A stretch of 64,000 nucleotides of DNA, taken from Rhizobiaceae bacterium. GTDB taxonomy: Bacteria; Pseudomonadota; Alphaproteobacteria; Rhizobiales; Rhizobiaceae. Position numbers and translations under genes: made by a program. Below, in pieces: positions 26,914 to 36,597 of the stretch. Positions within the stretch are counted from its first letter, which is position 1, and each line of letters opens with the position of its first letter. The notes beneath the pieces are model-generated. The model had not been told where the DNA came from. It ran no database searches and worked only from the letters and a program-made list of their open reading frames with translations. The stretch is taken from assembly GCA_023953835.1 (NCBI GenBank), contig JAMLJB010000001.1, forward strand, positions 930,001-994,000, written 5' to 3'.

Positions 26914-27909
26914 ATGATTCCCTTTTCCGTTCTGGATCTCTCACCCGTGCCGGAGGGGGGCGATGTCGTTCAATCGCTGGCCAACACGCTCGACTTGGCG
27001 CGCCACACCGAAGTCCTCGGTTACAATCGTTACTGGCTGGCCGAACACCACAGCATGCCTGGCATCGCCAGCGCTGCGACTTCCGTGGTCATCGGCCATG
27101 TCGCAGCCGGGACGAGCCGCATCCGCGTCGGCGCGGGCGGCATCATGCTGCCGAATCACTCGCCTCTGGTGATCGCCGAACAGTTCGGCACGCTGGACGC
27201 TCTGTTTCCTGGTCGCATCGACCTTGGCCTCGGGCGCGCGCCCGGCACCGATATGCTGACCGCCCGCGCGTTGCGGCGCAATCTCGAAGGCGGCGTGGAC
27301 AATTTCCCCCACGACGTCGTGGAACTCATCAATTATTTCGGCCCACCCGAGGAAGGACAGCGGGTCCACGCCGTGCCCGGCGAGGGACGCGAGGTGCCGG
27401 TCTGGATATTGGGATCATCCACCTATGGCGCGCATCTGGCTGCGGTCATCGGTGCGCCATACGCCTTCGCGTCGCATTTCGCCCCCGCCGACCTCGACCG
27501 TGCGCTCGATGTCTACCGTTCGCGTTTCCAGCCGTCGGAGCGGCTCGACAAGCCCTATGTCATGCTGGGCCTGAACGTGTGCGCCGCCGAAACGGACGAA
27601 GAGGCGCGGCTGCTTTTTTCCTCGCTCCAGCAGGCATTCGTGAATCTGCGCAGCGGCAGGCCGGGCAAGCTGCCTGCCCCGCGCGCGGATTACGAAAAGG
27701 AAATCGATGCTGAGGCGAAGGCGATGCTCGACCACGCGCTTTCCTGCGCGGTCGTGGGCACGCGCGAAAAGGTGCGCGCCGGCATTGCCGACTTCATCGC
27801 CCGGACCGGAGCCGACGAATTGATGGTCACCGCCCAGATTTTCGACCACGAGGCGCGCAAGCGTTCCTATAGCATTCTGGCCGAAACGCGCGCGTCCTTA
27901 GCCGCCTAA
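26914..27909 (+). CDS. LLM-class flavin-dependent oxidoreductase, 331 aa
   Basis: Luciferase-like TIM-barrel flavoenzyme that uses FMNH2 or F420. Family features: [16 protein letters not shown] at the start, [38 protein letters not shown] and [12 protein letters not shown]. The single-gene layout is that of LLM oxidoreductases often annotated as luxA-like or MsnO8-type; the substrate is unknown. The start was set to the ATG at 26914, matching the family's N-terminus; upstream codons are not conserved. Its last 12 bases overlap the end of the convergent transglycosylase gene. Confidence 0.87.
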   Translation: MIPFSVLDLSPVPEGGDVVQSLANTLDLARHTEVLGYNRYWLAEHHSMPGIASAATSVVIGHVAAGTSRIRVGAGGIMLPNHSPLVIAEQFGTLDALFPGRIDLGLGRAPGTDMLTARALRRNLEGGVDNFPHDVVELINYFGPPEEGQRVHAVPGEGREVPVWILGSSTYGAHLAAVIGAPYAFASHFAPADLDRALDVYRSRFQPSERLDKPYVMLGLNVCAAETDEEARLLFSSLQQAFVNLRSGRPGKLPAPRADYEKEIDAEAKAMLDHALSCAVVGTREKVRAGIADFIARTGADELMVTAQIFDHEARKRSYSILAETRASLAA

Positions 27910-29130
27910 TGAACTGACGATTTTCCTCGTGGGAAAGCAGGTCGGAGCCATTCCGTTCTTCGCCTGCCATGCTCCGATGGAGCGCCGTGTCTTGAATCCC
28001 GGCAGGCCGTCCGCACTGCCGACATCATAGCCCTGCCCTTCAAGCGTGCGCTGCATGGCGGCAATCTCCGAACGGTGCAGCGCGTCGACCTTGCCCCACG
28101 CGCCCGTGAAGGACTTGTCGCCATAGGCGATGCGATCCGCCGCGTGGCCGATGAACAGCGCATAGAGATCGCTTTCATTGTATTCCTTCAGCACATAGAA
28201 ATTCCTGCTGACGATGAAAGCCGGTCCGCCGCGCCCGGCGGGCATCAGCAGGAAGCCTTCGCGGGCGCGCTCCGAAGCGGGGAATGCCTTGCCGTTGGCG
28301 CGAGTGATTCCCATGTCGGCCCATGCCGAAACTTTTTTGCCCTGGTCCGGTCCCTCAAGAGCGCAAGAAACATCGGCGGGCACGACGACCTCGAAGCCCC
28401 AATCCCGTCCGCGTTCCCATCCATAATCGGCGAGATATTTCGCAATCGACGCCAGCGTATCGACATCCGAGCGCCAGATGTCGATCCGGCCGTCGCCGTC
28501 GAAATCGACGCCGTGCTTCTGGATCGAAGTCGGCAGGAACTGCGGCTGGCCGAGCGCGCCCGCCCATGAGGACCGCATCGCCTGCCGCGTGGCCATGCCG
28601 GACTGGACGACCTGCAACGCGGCAATCAGTTCGGTTCGGAACATGTCCTTGCGCGTGGCGAGCCACGCCTTCGTTCCCAGCACCTCAAACGCATCGTAAG
28701 GCATCTTTGCTGCGCCGAAGCCGGATTCGCGGCCCCAGATCGCGAGCACGATCTCGCCCGGCACGCCGTATCGCTTTTCCAGGGCCGCAAGCGTCTTGGC
28801 CAGACGGTTCGCGCGGCTGCGCCCGCCACCTGTCACGGCAGCCAAGGTCTTTTCGGCGAAATATTTCGACGGCGCGTTGAACTCCGCCTGGTGCTGACGC
28901 TTCGGCGTCGACGGTTTCTCGCCCGGTAGCACGAGATCGGGCAGCTTGGTGTTGGGCCGCACGCCCTCGAAGGCCGCATCGAAGGTGGCGCGCGAAATGC
29001 CCTCGGATTGCGCCTGCGGCCAAAGATCCTGTTCCAGCCATATGCGAAACTGGCTGTCGATCTTCGACTGCGCTGCTGCGCCACCCGCCGCGACCAACAG
29101 AAACAACAGGAAAGCGAGGACACGCGCCAT
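27898..29130 (-). CDS. Lytic murein transglycosylase, MltB-like, 410 aa
   Basis: Periplasmic enzyme that cleaves MurNAc-GlcNAc bonds to leave anhydro-muropeptides. Signal peptide [20 protein letters not shown] at the N-terminus; SLT_2-type catalytic domain with [14 protein letters not shown] carrying the catalytic Glu, then [13 protein letters not shown] and [11 protein letters not shown]; a peptidoglycan-binding domain closes the protein ([20 protein letters not shown]). The ATG at 29130 has GAGG upstream; a TTG at 29142 is also in frame. It follows recR by only eight bases, so the two are likely co-transcribed. Confidence 0.9.
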   Translation of the reverse strand: MARVLAFLLFLLVAAGGAAAQSKIDSQFRIWLEQDLWPQAQSEGISRATFDAAFEGVRPNTKLPDLVLPGEKPSTPKRQHQAEFNAPSKYFAEKTLAAVTGGGRSRANRLAKTLAALEKRYGVPGEIVLAIWGRESGFGAAKMPYDAFEVLGTKAWLATRKDMFRTELIAALQVVQSGMATRQAMRSSWAGALGQPQFLPTSIQKHGVDFDGDGRIDIWRSDVDTLASIAKYLADYGWERGRDWGFEVVVPADVSCALEGPDQGKKVSAWADMGITRANGKAFPASERAREGFLLMPAGRGGPAFIVSRNFYVLKEYNESDLYALFIGHAADRIAYGDKSFTGAWGKVDALHRSEIAAMQRTLEGQGYDVGSADGLPGFKTRRSIGAWQAKNGMAPTCFPTRKIVSSLGG

Positions 29131-29138
29131 GATCCGCC

Positions 29139-29744
29139 TCAAAATGCGGTGCGGGATTTTAACGCCGCAGCCAATGTTCCCTCGTCGAGATAGTCGAGTT
29201 CGCCTCCGACCGGCACGCCATGCGCCAGCCGCGTGACCTTGACGCTCATATGCGCAAGCTGGTCGGTCAGGTAGTGCGCGGTGGTCTGCCCCTCCACGGT
29301 GGCATTCACGGCCAGCACGATTTCGCTGACGCCGCCCGCGGCCACGCGGTCCACGAGCTGCCGGATGGTCAATTGATCCGGGCCGATGCCGTCGAGCGGC
29401 GAAAGCACGCCGCCAAGCACATGGTAGCGCGCGTTCATCGCCCCTGCTCGTTCCAGCGCCCAGAGATCCGAAACGTCCTCCACGACGATGATCGTGCCCG
29501 CGTCGCGGCGCGGGTCAGTGCAGATCATGCATGGATCGGCGGTGTCCACGTTCCCGCAGATCGAGCACACACGCACCTTGTCGCGCGCATCGGCCATCGC
29601 ATCCGCGAGCGGGGCCAGAAGCTGGTCCTTTTTCTTGATAAGGTGCAGCGCGGCGCGGCGCGCCGAGCGCGGTCCCAGTCCCGGCACCTTGGCCAGAAGC
29701 TGTATCAGGCGCTCAATTTCAGGACCGGCGATTCGCTTGGACAT
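29139..29744 (-). CDS. recR: Recombination protein RecR, 201 aa
   Basis: Partner of RecF/RecO in loading RecA at single-strand gaps. Helix-hairpin-helix region ([19 protein letters not shown]), a Cys4 zinc finger ([16 protein letters not shown]), a Toprim domain ([20 protein letters not shown]) and the C-terminal [20 protein letters not shown] are all in place and the length is normal. Usually directly follows dnaX-ybaB; here a SleB-like gene lies between ybaB and recR. Confidence 0.96.
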   Translation of the reverse strand: MSKRIAGPEIERLIQLLAKVPGLGPRSARRAALHLIKKKDQLLAPLADAMADARDKVRVCSICGNVDTADPCMICTDPRRDAGTIIVVEDVSDLWALERAGAMNARYHVLGGVLSPLDGIGPDQLTIRQLVDRVAAGGVSEIVLAVNATVEGQTTAHYLTDQLAHMSVKVTRLAHGVPVGGELDYLDEGTLAAALKSRTAF

Positions 29745-29796
29745 TCAAGCTGTATAAAACCATTGCCGCGCGGCGAACAGCGCCGGCGCGCCGGGC

Positions 29797-30738
29797 TTAT
29801 TCGGTGCGCTGCGCCAGCAACATCGCGCCGATGGCCGATGCCTGCTCCGGGCTGGCGTCGAATGCGGCGACGGATGTGCCCGATGTGTCAAAGGTGGATT
29901 TCATTTCCGCCGTCATCACGGGCGCCGCCCCGCCAAAGCGGTCTTTTGAAGGCGTGTCGATCGGCAGGCCGGTGACGCCCGGAGGTGCTGCATCCGCTGC
30001 GGTGGGCCTCGGGGTCGGCACGGTGTCGATGCTGCTCGCCAGAAGCACCTCGCCTGCCGGCGAAACCGATTCTTCCGCGGCAAGCGACGTCATGGCCGGC
30101 GCCACATTCGCCATGTGCATTTGCCCCGCTGCTTCAAGCGCAGGCGGCATGTCGTTCGACGCCACCATCACGGATGGCGCGAGCGCATCCGGCGAAGGCA
30201 TGCGGCTGCGCTTCTCGTAAAAGGCGTTGCCTCCCGCAACGGTTGTGTAGTGCATGTTCTTATAGGGGAATTTCAGACCCGCCGTGTGGAAGAACATCAC
30301 ACTCTGCTTCACTTCCGGATGGCGTTCGCCTTTCAGCACAGCGTCGGCGGCGGCCATCACATCCGGCAGCGCCTGCGAATTCATGGGCCGCGTCAGCACG
30401 CCCGGCGCAAACTGGCGCTTTGCGCCAACGACGCCGCAGAGATCGTCTCCCCAGCGGCGTGACTCAAGGCGGTTCATCACCACCGAGCCGACAGCCACGA
30501 GGCCGTCGCGGCTGGACCTGTTGCTCTCGAAAAACATCGCACGCGCCAGGCAATCGCGATCCTTGTCGGTTGCGCGATAGGCGGCCGCGCGCTTTCCCGA
30601 CGAGGTCGTCGGCGCGGCATTGTAGGCAGAAGAGGATGAAAGCCCATCCCCAAGTCCACTTGCACTTTGACTGCAACCCGCCAGGGCCAACGCGCCAAAT
30701 GCGGCCAGAACCGCTTGTGCTTTGATCACAGGTCTCAC
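29797..30738 (-). CDS. SleB-like cell-wall hydrolase, lipoprotein, 313 aa
   Basis: Predicted lipoprotein: AVLAAFGALALAGC gives an LAGC lipobox with Cys at about residue 22. The hydrolase_2 (SleB) domain spans about residues 55-175: DRDCLARAMFFESNRSSRDG with the catalytic Glu, VGSVVMNRLESRRWG, CGVVGAKRQFAPG and SVMFFHTAGLKFPYKNMHY. The remaining C-terminal half is low-complexity, Ala/Ser/Pro/Thr-rich and probably disordered. In spores this domain degrades cortex; in alphaproteobacteria it is a general peptidoglycan hydrolase. A TTAACCAT half-site (30821-30828, minus strand) lies about 85 bases upstream of the start. Confidence 0.85.
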   Translation of the reverse strand: MRPVIKAQAVLAAFGALALAGCSQSASGLGDGLSSSSAYNAAPTTSSGKRAAAYRATDKDRDCLARAMFFESNRSSRDGLVAVGSVVMNRLESRRWGDDLCGVVGAKRQFAPGVLTRPMNSQALPDVMAAADAVLKGERHPEVKQSVMFFHTAGLKFPYKNMHYTTVAGGNAFYEKRSRMPSPDALAPSVMVASNDMPPALEAAGQMHMANVAPAMTSLAAEESVSPAGEVLLASSIDTVPTPRPTAADAAPPGVTGLPIDTPSKDRFGGAAPVMTAEMKSTFDTSGTSVAAFDASPEQASAIGAMLLAQRTE

Positions 30739-30867
30739 GAAAAGCGCCTCATTGTCCCCCGGCCGCTGCGTGCGAGTGCGGTCAGAATGCGGACATTTCT
30801 GGCGAAACCATGGCGCGAAAATGGTTAATTAGTTACAACCTGTGGTAGGTCGCGCCTAAAAGTTGAA

Positions 30868-31191
30868 TTAAAACGGCAGTTTAAGCCCCGCCGGAAGCCC
30901 TAGCCCGGACGTCATTTCCTGTGTTTTCTGCTGTATTGCCTGCTCGATCTTCGATTTGGCGTCGTTGTAGGCGGCCACGATCAGGTCCTCCAGGATTTCC
31001 CCCTCGCCTTCCTTGACGAGCGACAGATCGATCTTGAGCGCCTTCATCTCGAACTTGCCGGACAGTGTCACGGACACCAGCCCGCCGCCGGACTGTCCTG
31101 TCGCCTCGAGGGAGGTCATCTCCTCCTGCATGGACTGCATTTTCGCCTGCATTTCCTTGGCCTTGCTCATCAGGCCCAAAAGGTCTTTCAT
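30868..31191 (-). CDS. YbaB/EbfC nucleoid-associated protein, 107 aa
   Basis: Small dimeric DNA-binding protein of the YbaB/EbfC family: [19 protein letters not shown] at the start, [20 protein letters not shown] in the middle and a C-terminal [15 protein letters not shown], all diagnostic. Lies 12 bases after dnaX on the same strand, the order found in most bacteria. Probably helps organise the chromosome; the exact role is unsettled even in model species. Confidence 0.94.
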   Translation of the reverse strand: MKDLLGLMSKAKEMQAKMQSMQEEMTSLEATGQSGGGLVSVTLSGKFEMKALKIDLSLVKEGEGEILEDLIVAAYNDAKSKIEQAIQQKTQEMTSGLGLPAGLKLPF

Positions 31192-31203
31192 CGCAATGAT
31201 CCT

Positions 31204-33006
31204 TCAGTTCGTGTCGTCGTCTTCGGGCGCCGGATCGATGCTCTCGGCGCTGTCCGTTTCTGCCGCGTCGGGAATGCGCACGTCGATGATGCGTGCACCC
31301 GGGAACCGCGACAATATGGCTGCCACGGTCGGGTCGGCGCGCGCATCGAGAATTGCCGATTCGCGCTTGTCGGCTTCCTGCTCGGCAAGCGTTTGCCCGC
31401 CCGGCTCCTGCGAAAGCGACACCATCCAGGTGCGGCCTGTCCAAGCTTTCAACTTCCTGGCGAGTTCGTTCGGCAGGTCGCGCTCAGCCCCCTCGGCAAG
31501 GCCGATCACCAGCCTGCCCGCTTCCAGCCGCACGGGTCGCACATAGCGCCGGATCGCGACTTTCAGCTTCATGTCCCGGTTGGCGTCGGCAAGCGCGGCG
31601 ATGTCGGACAATGACCGGATCGTAACCTCGGCCACATCCGGCGCAGGCGCGGGGTTCGGCTCGAACCGCTCTTCCGGGCGAGGCTCGACAAGCCGCATGG
31701 TCTGTGCGCCGCCGGAAGGCGCGGACGGGATCGCCGTGCCAGCGAGGGCCGAGGCCGTGCCGGAAGAGGACGGCCCCCTCGCCGCGCTTGCGGCAGGCGG
31801 GCGCGCGGCATTGCCGCCATCACCCTCGCCGTCTAGCGATTTCAGCGCCTCGTCCAGTGTCGGCAGGTCGGCTGCATGCGCCAGTCTTATCAGGGCCATC
31901 TCGGCGGCCATGGCGGGCCGGTTGCTCGCCTGAACCTCAGAGATCGCCTTGAGCAGCATTTGCCATGCGCGCGACAACACCCGCACCGACAACGTTTCGG
32001 CAAATTCTCCGCCACGACTGCGTTCGGTCTCGGTCAGCGAGGCATCCTGCACCGCCGAGGGAACGAAGCGGAGCCGCGTGACCAGATGCGTGAATTCCGC
32101 GAGATCGGTGAGGATTGCGGCAGGATCGGCGCCCGTGTCGTATTGTGCGCGGAAACCGGCAAGCGCGGCGGCAACGTCGCCCCTCATCAGCTGCTGGAAC
32201 AGGTCCACCACGCGGGCGCGGTCGGCAAGGCCGAGCATGTCGCGCACGGCGGGCGCGGTGACGGACCCGCCGCCATGCGCGATGGCCTGGTCGAGGATCG
32301 ACTGGGCGTCTCGCATCGAGCCTTCCGCCGCGCGCGCCACCATGGCGAGCGCCTCGTCCTCGACCGCAACGCCTTCCAGCCCCGCTATGCGCCCGAGATG
32401 TTCCGTAATCAGCGCAGCATCGATGCGGCGCAAATCGAACCTCTGGCAACGCGACAGCACAGTGATCGGCACCTTGCGGATTTCGGTGGTCGCGAAGATG
32501 AATTTCACATGCGGCGGTGGTTCCTCAAGCGTCTTGAGCAGGCCGTTGAAGGCCTGCGTGGACAACATGTGCACCTCGTCGATGATATAGACCTTGTAGC
32601 GCGCCGAGACCGGCGCGTAGCGCACCCGGTCGATGATGTCGCGAATGTCATCGATGCCGGTATGGGATGCGGCGTCCATCTCGATGACATCGACATGGCG
32701 GCCTTCCATGATCGCGCGGCAATGCTCGCCCTCTATCGGCATGTCCACCGAGGGCGCGTCCACTTCCGGCGTCTTGTAGTTCAGCGCGCGGGCAAGAATG
32801 CGCGCCGTCGTCGTCTTGCCGACGCCGCGAACGCCGGTCAGCATCCACGCCTGCGCGATGCGTCCCGTGGCGAAGGCGTTGGTCAGCGTGCGCACCATCG
32901 GCTCCTGGCCGATCAGCCCGGTGAAATCCTTCGGACGATACTTCCGGGCAAGCACGCGATAGCCGCCCTGCTGCGTCGCATCCCTGCCTTCAGCTTCGCC
33001 GCTCAT
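31204..33006 (-). CDS. dnaX: DNA polymerase III subunit gamma/tau, 600 aa
   Basis: Clamp-loader ATPase: RVLARKYRPKDFTGLIGQ, Walker A GVRGVGKTTTARILA, Walker B IIDEVHMLS, sensor/SRC SRCQRFDLRR, and domain III to about residue 370, followed by a Pro/Ala-rich linker and a tau-type C-terminal domain. The zinc module after the P-loop, which has four Cys in E. coli, keeps only one here (GEHCRAIMEG); I recall the same in other rhizobia. The ATG at 33006 matches the family start. No obvious programmed-frameshift site was found. Downstream lie ybaB, sleB-like and recR. Confidence 0.94.
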   Translation of the reverse strand: MSGEAEGRDATQQGGYRVLARKYRPKDFTGLIGQEPMVRTLTNAFATGRIAQAWMLTGVRGVGKTTTARILARALNYKTPEVDAPSVDMPIEGEHCRAIMEGRHVDVIEMDAASHTGIDDIRDIIDRVRYAPVSARYKVYIIDEVHMLSTQAFNGLLKTLEEPPPHVKFIFATTEIRKVPITVLSRCQRFDLRRIDAALITEHLGRIAGLEGVAVEDEALAMVARAAEGSMRDAQSILDQAIAHGGGSVTAPAVRDMLGLADRARVVDLFQQLMRGDVAAALAGFRAQYDTGADPAAILTDLAEFTHLVTRLRFVPSAVQDASLTETERSRGGEFAETLSVRVLSRAWQMLLKAISEVQASNRPAMAAEMALIRLAHAADLPTLDEALKSLDGEGDGGNAARPPAASAARGPSSSGTASALAGTAIPSAPSGGAQTMRLVEPRPEERFEPNPAPAPDVAEVTIRSLSDIAALADANRDMKLKVAIRRYVRPVRLEAGRLVIGLAEGAERDLPNELARKLKAWTGRTWMVSLSQEPGGQTLAEQEADKRESAILDARADPTVAAILSRFPGARIIDVRIPDAAETDSAESIDPAPEDDDTN

Positions 33007-33157
33007 GCCGCGCAGACCGCTATTGTGCCGAAATTTCCGATGTTGCGCCGCAAATTCGATCCTCTCGCAGCGACAGGCTGCCGATTCCATTTTTCTCCGG
33101 GCGAGTTTCGCCCGCCGGGCATGGGGCCGTCAACGTCGACGCATGCGGGAAATGAGG

Positions 33158-33256
33158 CGGGAGGCTGGCACGATGACCCGTGCCGTGGCTCGTTAGGGCT
33201 GCTTCCTTCCGGACCTGACCCGGTTGGCGAGTGGCTCGTCCACCACCAACCTCCCG
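33158..33256 (-). ncRNA. ffs: Signal recognition particle RNA, small bacterial type
   Basis: On the minus strand the invariant domain IV core (TCAGGTCCGGAAGGAAGCAG, ending CC at 33197-33220) is flanked by arms that pair: CGGGAGG at the 5' end with CCTCCCG at the 3' end, giving a hairpin RNA of about 99 bases. Located 150 bases upstream of dnaX on the same strand, its usual alphaproteobacterial site. The ends are estimated from pairing and may be off by several bases. Confidence 0.88.
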
Positions 33257-33362
33257 GCCTCCATATCGGCAATCGCGCATCGAAATGCAAGCCCTGTGCG
33301 CAATGTGCCTCTTGCCGTCCGCCCGCCGCCGCCATAGCCTGCTAAAAAGGGAGGAAGCCCGC

Positions 33363-33782
33363 ATGCAATCAGTCCTGCAGAGAGGATTCGAACTGGATCG
33401 TCGCCTTGAGACGGACAGCGAACCTCTGTTCTGGCTCGGGCTGTGCGAATTGCGGCTGATGAACGACAAGCGCTGGCCATGGGCGATCCTCGTGCCGCAG
33501 CGTCCGGGCGTCGAGGAACTGCACGAACTCACGCCGCTGGACCAGGCCATGCTCACCTTCGAGACCAATCTGGTTGCGCAGGCGATGAAGCAGGTGACCG
33601 GCTGCACCAAGATGAATGTCGGCGCATTGGGCAATATCGTGCGGCAGTTGCATGTTCATGTCGTAGCCCGCAGCGAGGGCGATCCCGGCTGGCCGGGGCC
33701 GGTCTGGGGCTACGGACAGAGAGAGCCTTACGTCCGCACCGAGCTGCATGAATTCAAGGAACGGCTGAAAAGGGCGCTATAG
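33363..33782 (+). CDS. HIT-domain protein, 139 aa
   Basis: Histidine-triad family nucleotide hydrolase/transferase fold. The active-site motif is QLHVHVVAR near residue 99, with two rather than three triad histidines in the HxHxH sense, as in the HIT_like branch. The ATG at 33363 is preceded by GGAGG with seven-base spacing, which decides it over upstream in-frame codons that lie in the SRP RNA region. Followed after 70 bases by nudC; both enzymes act on nucleotide phosphoanhydrides, though a functional link is only suggestive. Confidence 0.87.
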   Translation: MQSVLQRGFELDRRLETDSEPLFWLGLCELRLMNDKRWPWAILVPQRPGVEELHELTPLDQAMLTFETNLVAQAMKQVTGCTKMNVGALGNIVRQLHVHVVARSEGDPGWPGPVWGYGQREPYVRTELHEFKERLKRAL

Positions 33783-33852
33783 CCATTGCGATTTGAGGTC
33801 AAAGGCGAATAGGCTTGCCTTCCTTCCTCGATTCACTCCCACCGGACCTGCG

Positions 33853-34794
33853 ATGGTATTCCGCCTCTTCGACGCACCCTTTCCCGAGCCGAGCGCTGCG
33901 ATCGGCTTTTCGGGAAACCGCATCTGGCGTCAGTCGGAGGAACGCAGCGACGATTGCGTGACGACCGCGCTTGACGATGCCGCCGTCAGGCTGCTGGTCA
34001 TCGTCGCGGGCAGGCTGTGCATGAAGCTTGCCGGGGAAACTTTCGACCCATGGTTCCCGCCTCAAGAAGCCCGCGCATTGAACGCTGATCTCGACGCAGC
34101 GATGCTTCTCGGGCGCGATGGGCGCGGGCCGGTGCTCGCCGCTCCCGCCGCGCTCGACCCGGAAGCGCTGCCAGACGGAATCAAGGCCATCGACTTCCGG
34201 TCCATCAACATGCAGGGCCTGCTGGACCCCGAAGCCCTCGGCGCGCTGGCGCAGGCCGCAGCTCTGCTCGCATGGAGCCAGAACCACCGGTTTTGCTCCC
34301 GCTGCGGCGCGCCGACCGAAATGCGGGCGGGTGGATACAAGCGCGTCTGCACGAGTTGCGGCGCGGAGCATTTCCCGCGCACCGACCCGGTGGCGATCAT
34401 GCTGGCCGTCCGGCAGGACCATTGCCTGCTTGGCCGGGGCCGCCATTTCACGCCGGGCATGTTTTCCGCGCTCGCGGGTTTCATCGAGCCGGGCGAAACC
34501 ATCGAGAGCGCGGTGCGTCGCGAAACTCTGGAAGAAAGCGGCATAAGGCTCGGGCGTGTGCACTATTTCGCCAGCCAACCCTGGCCCTTTCCCTATTCGC
34601 TGATGATCGGCTGCTTCGGCGAAGCGCTCAACGAGGACATCGTGGCCGATCTTTCCGAACTCGAGGCCTGCCGCTGGTTCACGCGCGACGAGGTCCGCGC
34701 CGCACTGGAAAAGCGCCATCCCGACGGCATTTTCACGCCGCAGGCCGGCGCCATCGCGCACCATCTCATCCGCACATGGGCTGATGCCGGATAG
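33853..34794 (+). CDS. nudC: NAD+ diphosphatase NudC, 313 aa
   Basis: Hydrolyses NADH/NAD+ and can remove NAD caps from RNA. A four-Cys zinc ribbon (CSRCGAP...CTSCGAEHFPRTDP) precedes the Nudix box GFIEPGETIESAVRRETLEE, and SQPWPFPYSLM is the NudC-specific array following it. The ATG at 33853 was chosen because MVFRLFDAP fits rhizobial homologues; in-frame TTG codons lie upstream. Converges on pheA with six bases between stops. Confidence 0.93.
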   Translation: MVFRLFDAPFPEPSAAIGFSGNRIWRQSEERSDDCVTTALDDAAVRLLVIVAGRLCMKLAGETFDPWFPPQEARALNADLDAAMLLGRDGRGPVLAAPAALDPEALPDGIKAIDFRSINMQGLLDPEALGALAQAAALLAWSQNHRFCSRCGAPTEMRAGGYKRVCTSCGAEHFPRTDPVAIMLAVRQDHCLLGRGRHFTPGMFSALAGFIEPGETIESAVRRETLEESGIRLGRVHYFASQPWPFPYSLMIGCFGEALNEDIVADLSELEACRWFTRDEVRAALEKRHPDGIFTPQAGAIAHHLIRTWADAG

Positions 34795-34800
34795 TCGCCG

Positions 34801-35667
34801 TCAGTCGGCGACCTTCCATTCCTCGCGCGATTCGCTCGCAGGATAAACACCGAGGATGCGCACCTCGCGCGAGAAGAAGCGCAGTTCCTCCAGCGCATTC
34901 TTCACGCCCGGATCGTCGGGGTGGCCCTCGATGTCGGCATAGAACAGCGTCGCCGTGAACGCGCCGAGCTGATAGCTTTCGAGCTTCGTCATGTTGACGC
35001 CGTTGGTTGCGAAACCGCCCATCGCCTTGTAGAGCGCGGCGGGCACGTTGCGGACGCGGAAGATGAACGTGGTCATCATCTTCGTGTCGGGCGACGGCCG
35101 TTCGACCCACGCCTTGTTCCTGGTCAGGACCACGAAGCGGGTGACGTTCGAATCGGTATCCTCGACGTTTTCCTCAATGATATCCATGCCATAGAGTTCG
35201 GCTGCAAGGCGCGGCGCAAGGGCGGCCATGCTGCGTTCCCCAAGCTCTGCGACGAGCTTGGCGGCCCCTGCCGTGTCGCCCGCCACGACGGGTTTCCAGC
35301 CGTTTTTTCGAATGTATTTGCGGCATTGGCCGAGCGCATGGATGTGGCTGTGAACCGTCTTGATCTCCTTGCGCTCGACCCCCGGCAGCACCATGAGCTG
35401 AAAATGGATCGGCAGGAAATACTCGCCCACGATGTGAAGCTTCGATTCCGGCAAGAGGTGATGAATGTCGGCGACACGCCCGGCGATCGTGTTCTCGATC
35501 GGGATCATCCCGAGGTCGGCCTTGCCGGTTTCCACCGCGTTGAAGGCATCCTCGAACGTCGCGCAGGGCAGCGGCTCCATGTCTGGAAACATGTTGCGGC
35601 AGGCCGTGTCGGAGTTCGCACCGGGGTCGCCCTGGAAGGAAATGCGGTTGGTCTTTGCGGCGTTCAT
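34801..35667 (-). CDS. pheA: Prephenate dehydratase, 288 aa
   Basis: Converts prephenate to phenylpyruvate in phenylalanine synthesis. Stand-alone enzyme without chorismate mutase: ISFQGDPGANSDTA at the start, IPIENTIAGRV, and the catalytic TRF motif in DSNVTRFVVLTRNK, followed by a C-terminal ACT domain (TTFIFRVRNVPAALYKAMGG), which normally gives feedback inhibition by phenylalanine. Its ATG lies two bases past the kdsB stop, so the pair is one operon. Confidence 0.95.
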   Translation of the reverse strand: MNAAKTNRISFQGDPGANSDTACRNMFPDMEPLPCATFEDAFNAVETGKADLGMIPIENTIAGRVADIHHLLPESKLHIVGEYFLPIHFQLMVLPGVERKEIKTVHSHIHALGQCRKYIRKNGWKPVVAGDTAGAAKLVAELGERSMAALAPRLAAELYGMDIIEENVEDTDSNVTRFVVLTRNKAWVERPSPDTKMMTTFIFRVRNVPAALYKAMGGFATNGVNMTKLESYQLGAFTATLFYADIEGHPDDPGVKNALEELRFFSREVRILGVYPASESREEWKVAD

Positions 35668-35669
35668 GG

Positions 35670-36401
35670 TCAGGCTTTCGATAGAATTTCGCGGGCGCGA
35701 TCAAGGTCCTCGGGCGTATCGACGCCGAGCGGTATCGTCTCGACGATCTCCGCATCGATGCGCATCGAAGCCTCCAGCGCCCGCAATTGCTCCAGCTTTT
35801 CGCGACGTTCAAGTGCCGACGGCTTCAGTGCGACGAAGCGCTCCAGCGCCTCGCGCCGATAGGCATAGAGGCCGATGTGATGGTAGAGCGGGCCGTCACC
35901 CCACGGCGCGGTCGCCCGCGTGAAGTACAGCGCCCTCAGCCGCGTCGCCGACAGCGGCGAGCCGACGATCTTCACGACATTGGGATTGGTGCGCTCCTGC
36001 GGATCGGCGATCTCGACGCCGAGCGTGGCGATGTCCACCATGGGATCCTCGAAAGGGCTGAAAGCCGCCCTTATCGTCGCCGGATCGATGGTCGGCAGGT
36101 CGCCCTGGACATTGACGACCGTTTCCACCTCACAGCGCGGATCGATGAGCGTCAGCGCTTCGAAAATGCGGTCGGAGCCCGATTCATGGTCGGCGCGGGT
36201 CATCACAGCCTCGAAGCCGTGCGCGCGAACGGCATCCGCCACGGCGTCGGTGTCGGTCGCCACGACGACGCGCCCCAGCCCGCTTTCATGGGCGCGCTCC
36301 GCGACATGCACGATCATCGGTCTGCCGGCGATATCGGCCAGCGGCTTGCCGGGCAACCGGGTGGAAGCCATGCGGGCGGGAATCAGAACGAGGGTGGACA
36401 T
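35670..36401 (-). CDS. kdsB: CMP-KDO synthetase, 243 aa
   Basis: 3-deoxy-manno-octulosonate cytidylyltransferase; activates KDO with CTP for lipopolysaccharide inner core. [18 protein letters not shown] is the nucleotide-binding signature, followed by [20 protein letters not shown] and [15 protein letters not shown] segments (here [17 protein letters not shown]). Full length. Coupled to pheA downstream; this kdsB-pheA neighbourhood is, as I recall, common in rhizobia. Confidence 0.95.
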   Translation of the reverse strand: MSTLVLIPARMASTRLPGKPLADIAGRPMIVHVAERAHESGLGRVVVATDTDAVADAVRAHGFEAVMTRADHESGSDRIFEALTLIDPRCEVETVVNVQGDLPTIDPATIRAAFSPFEDPMVDIATLGVEIADPQERTNPNVVKIVGSPLSATRLRALYFTRATAPWGDGPLYHHIGLYAYRREALERFVALKPSALERREKLEQLRALEASMRIDAEIVETIPLGVDTPEDLDRAREILSKA

Positions 36402-36597
36402 TGCGTCGCGGGCCTTCAGTGCAAAGTGTCAAAAAGTCTCACTGCGAGCGCCCTTATAGGTGTTGCAACACCCAGTCAAAAGACCTAGACGGAAAATGAA
36501 CGCCATCAGCAGGGGATGCCTAGGTGGCGGAAGGATTTTGCACCACTACGCGGTCCTCGAATCGAAACGGACCGGCCGCAAAGGGAGCTTAGGGCGG

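Noticed and set aside
33375..33400. GAGGATTCGAACTGG resembling a tRNA T-arm on the minus strand
   Set aside because: It lies inside the HIT-protein coding sequence, and there are no acceptor, D or anticodon arms around it.
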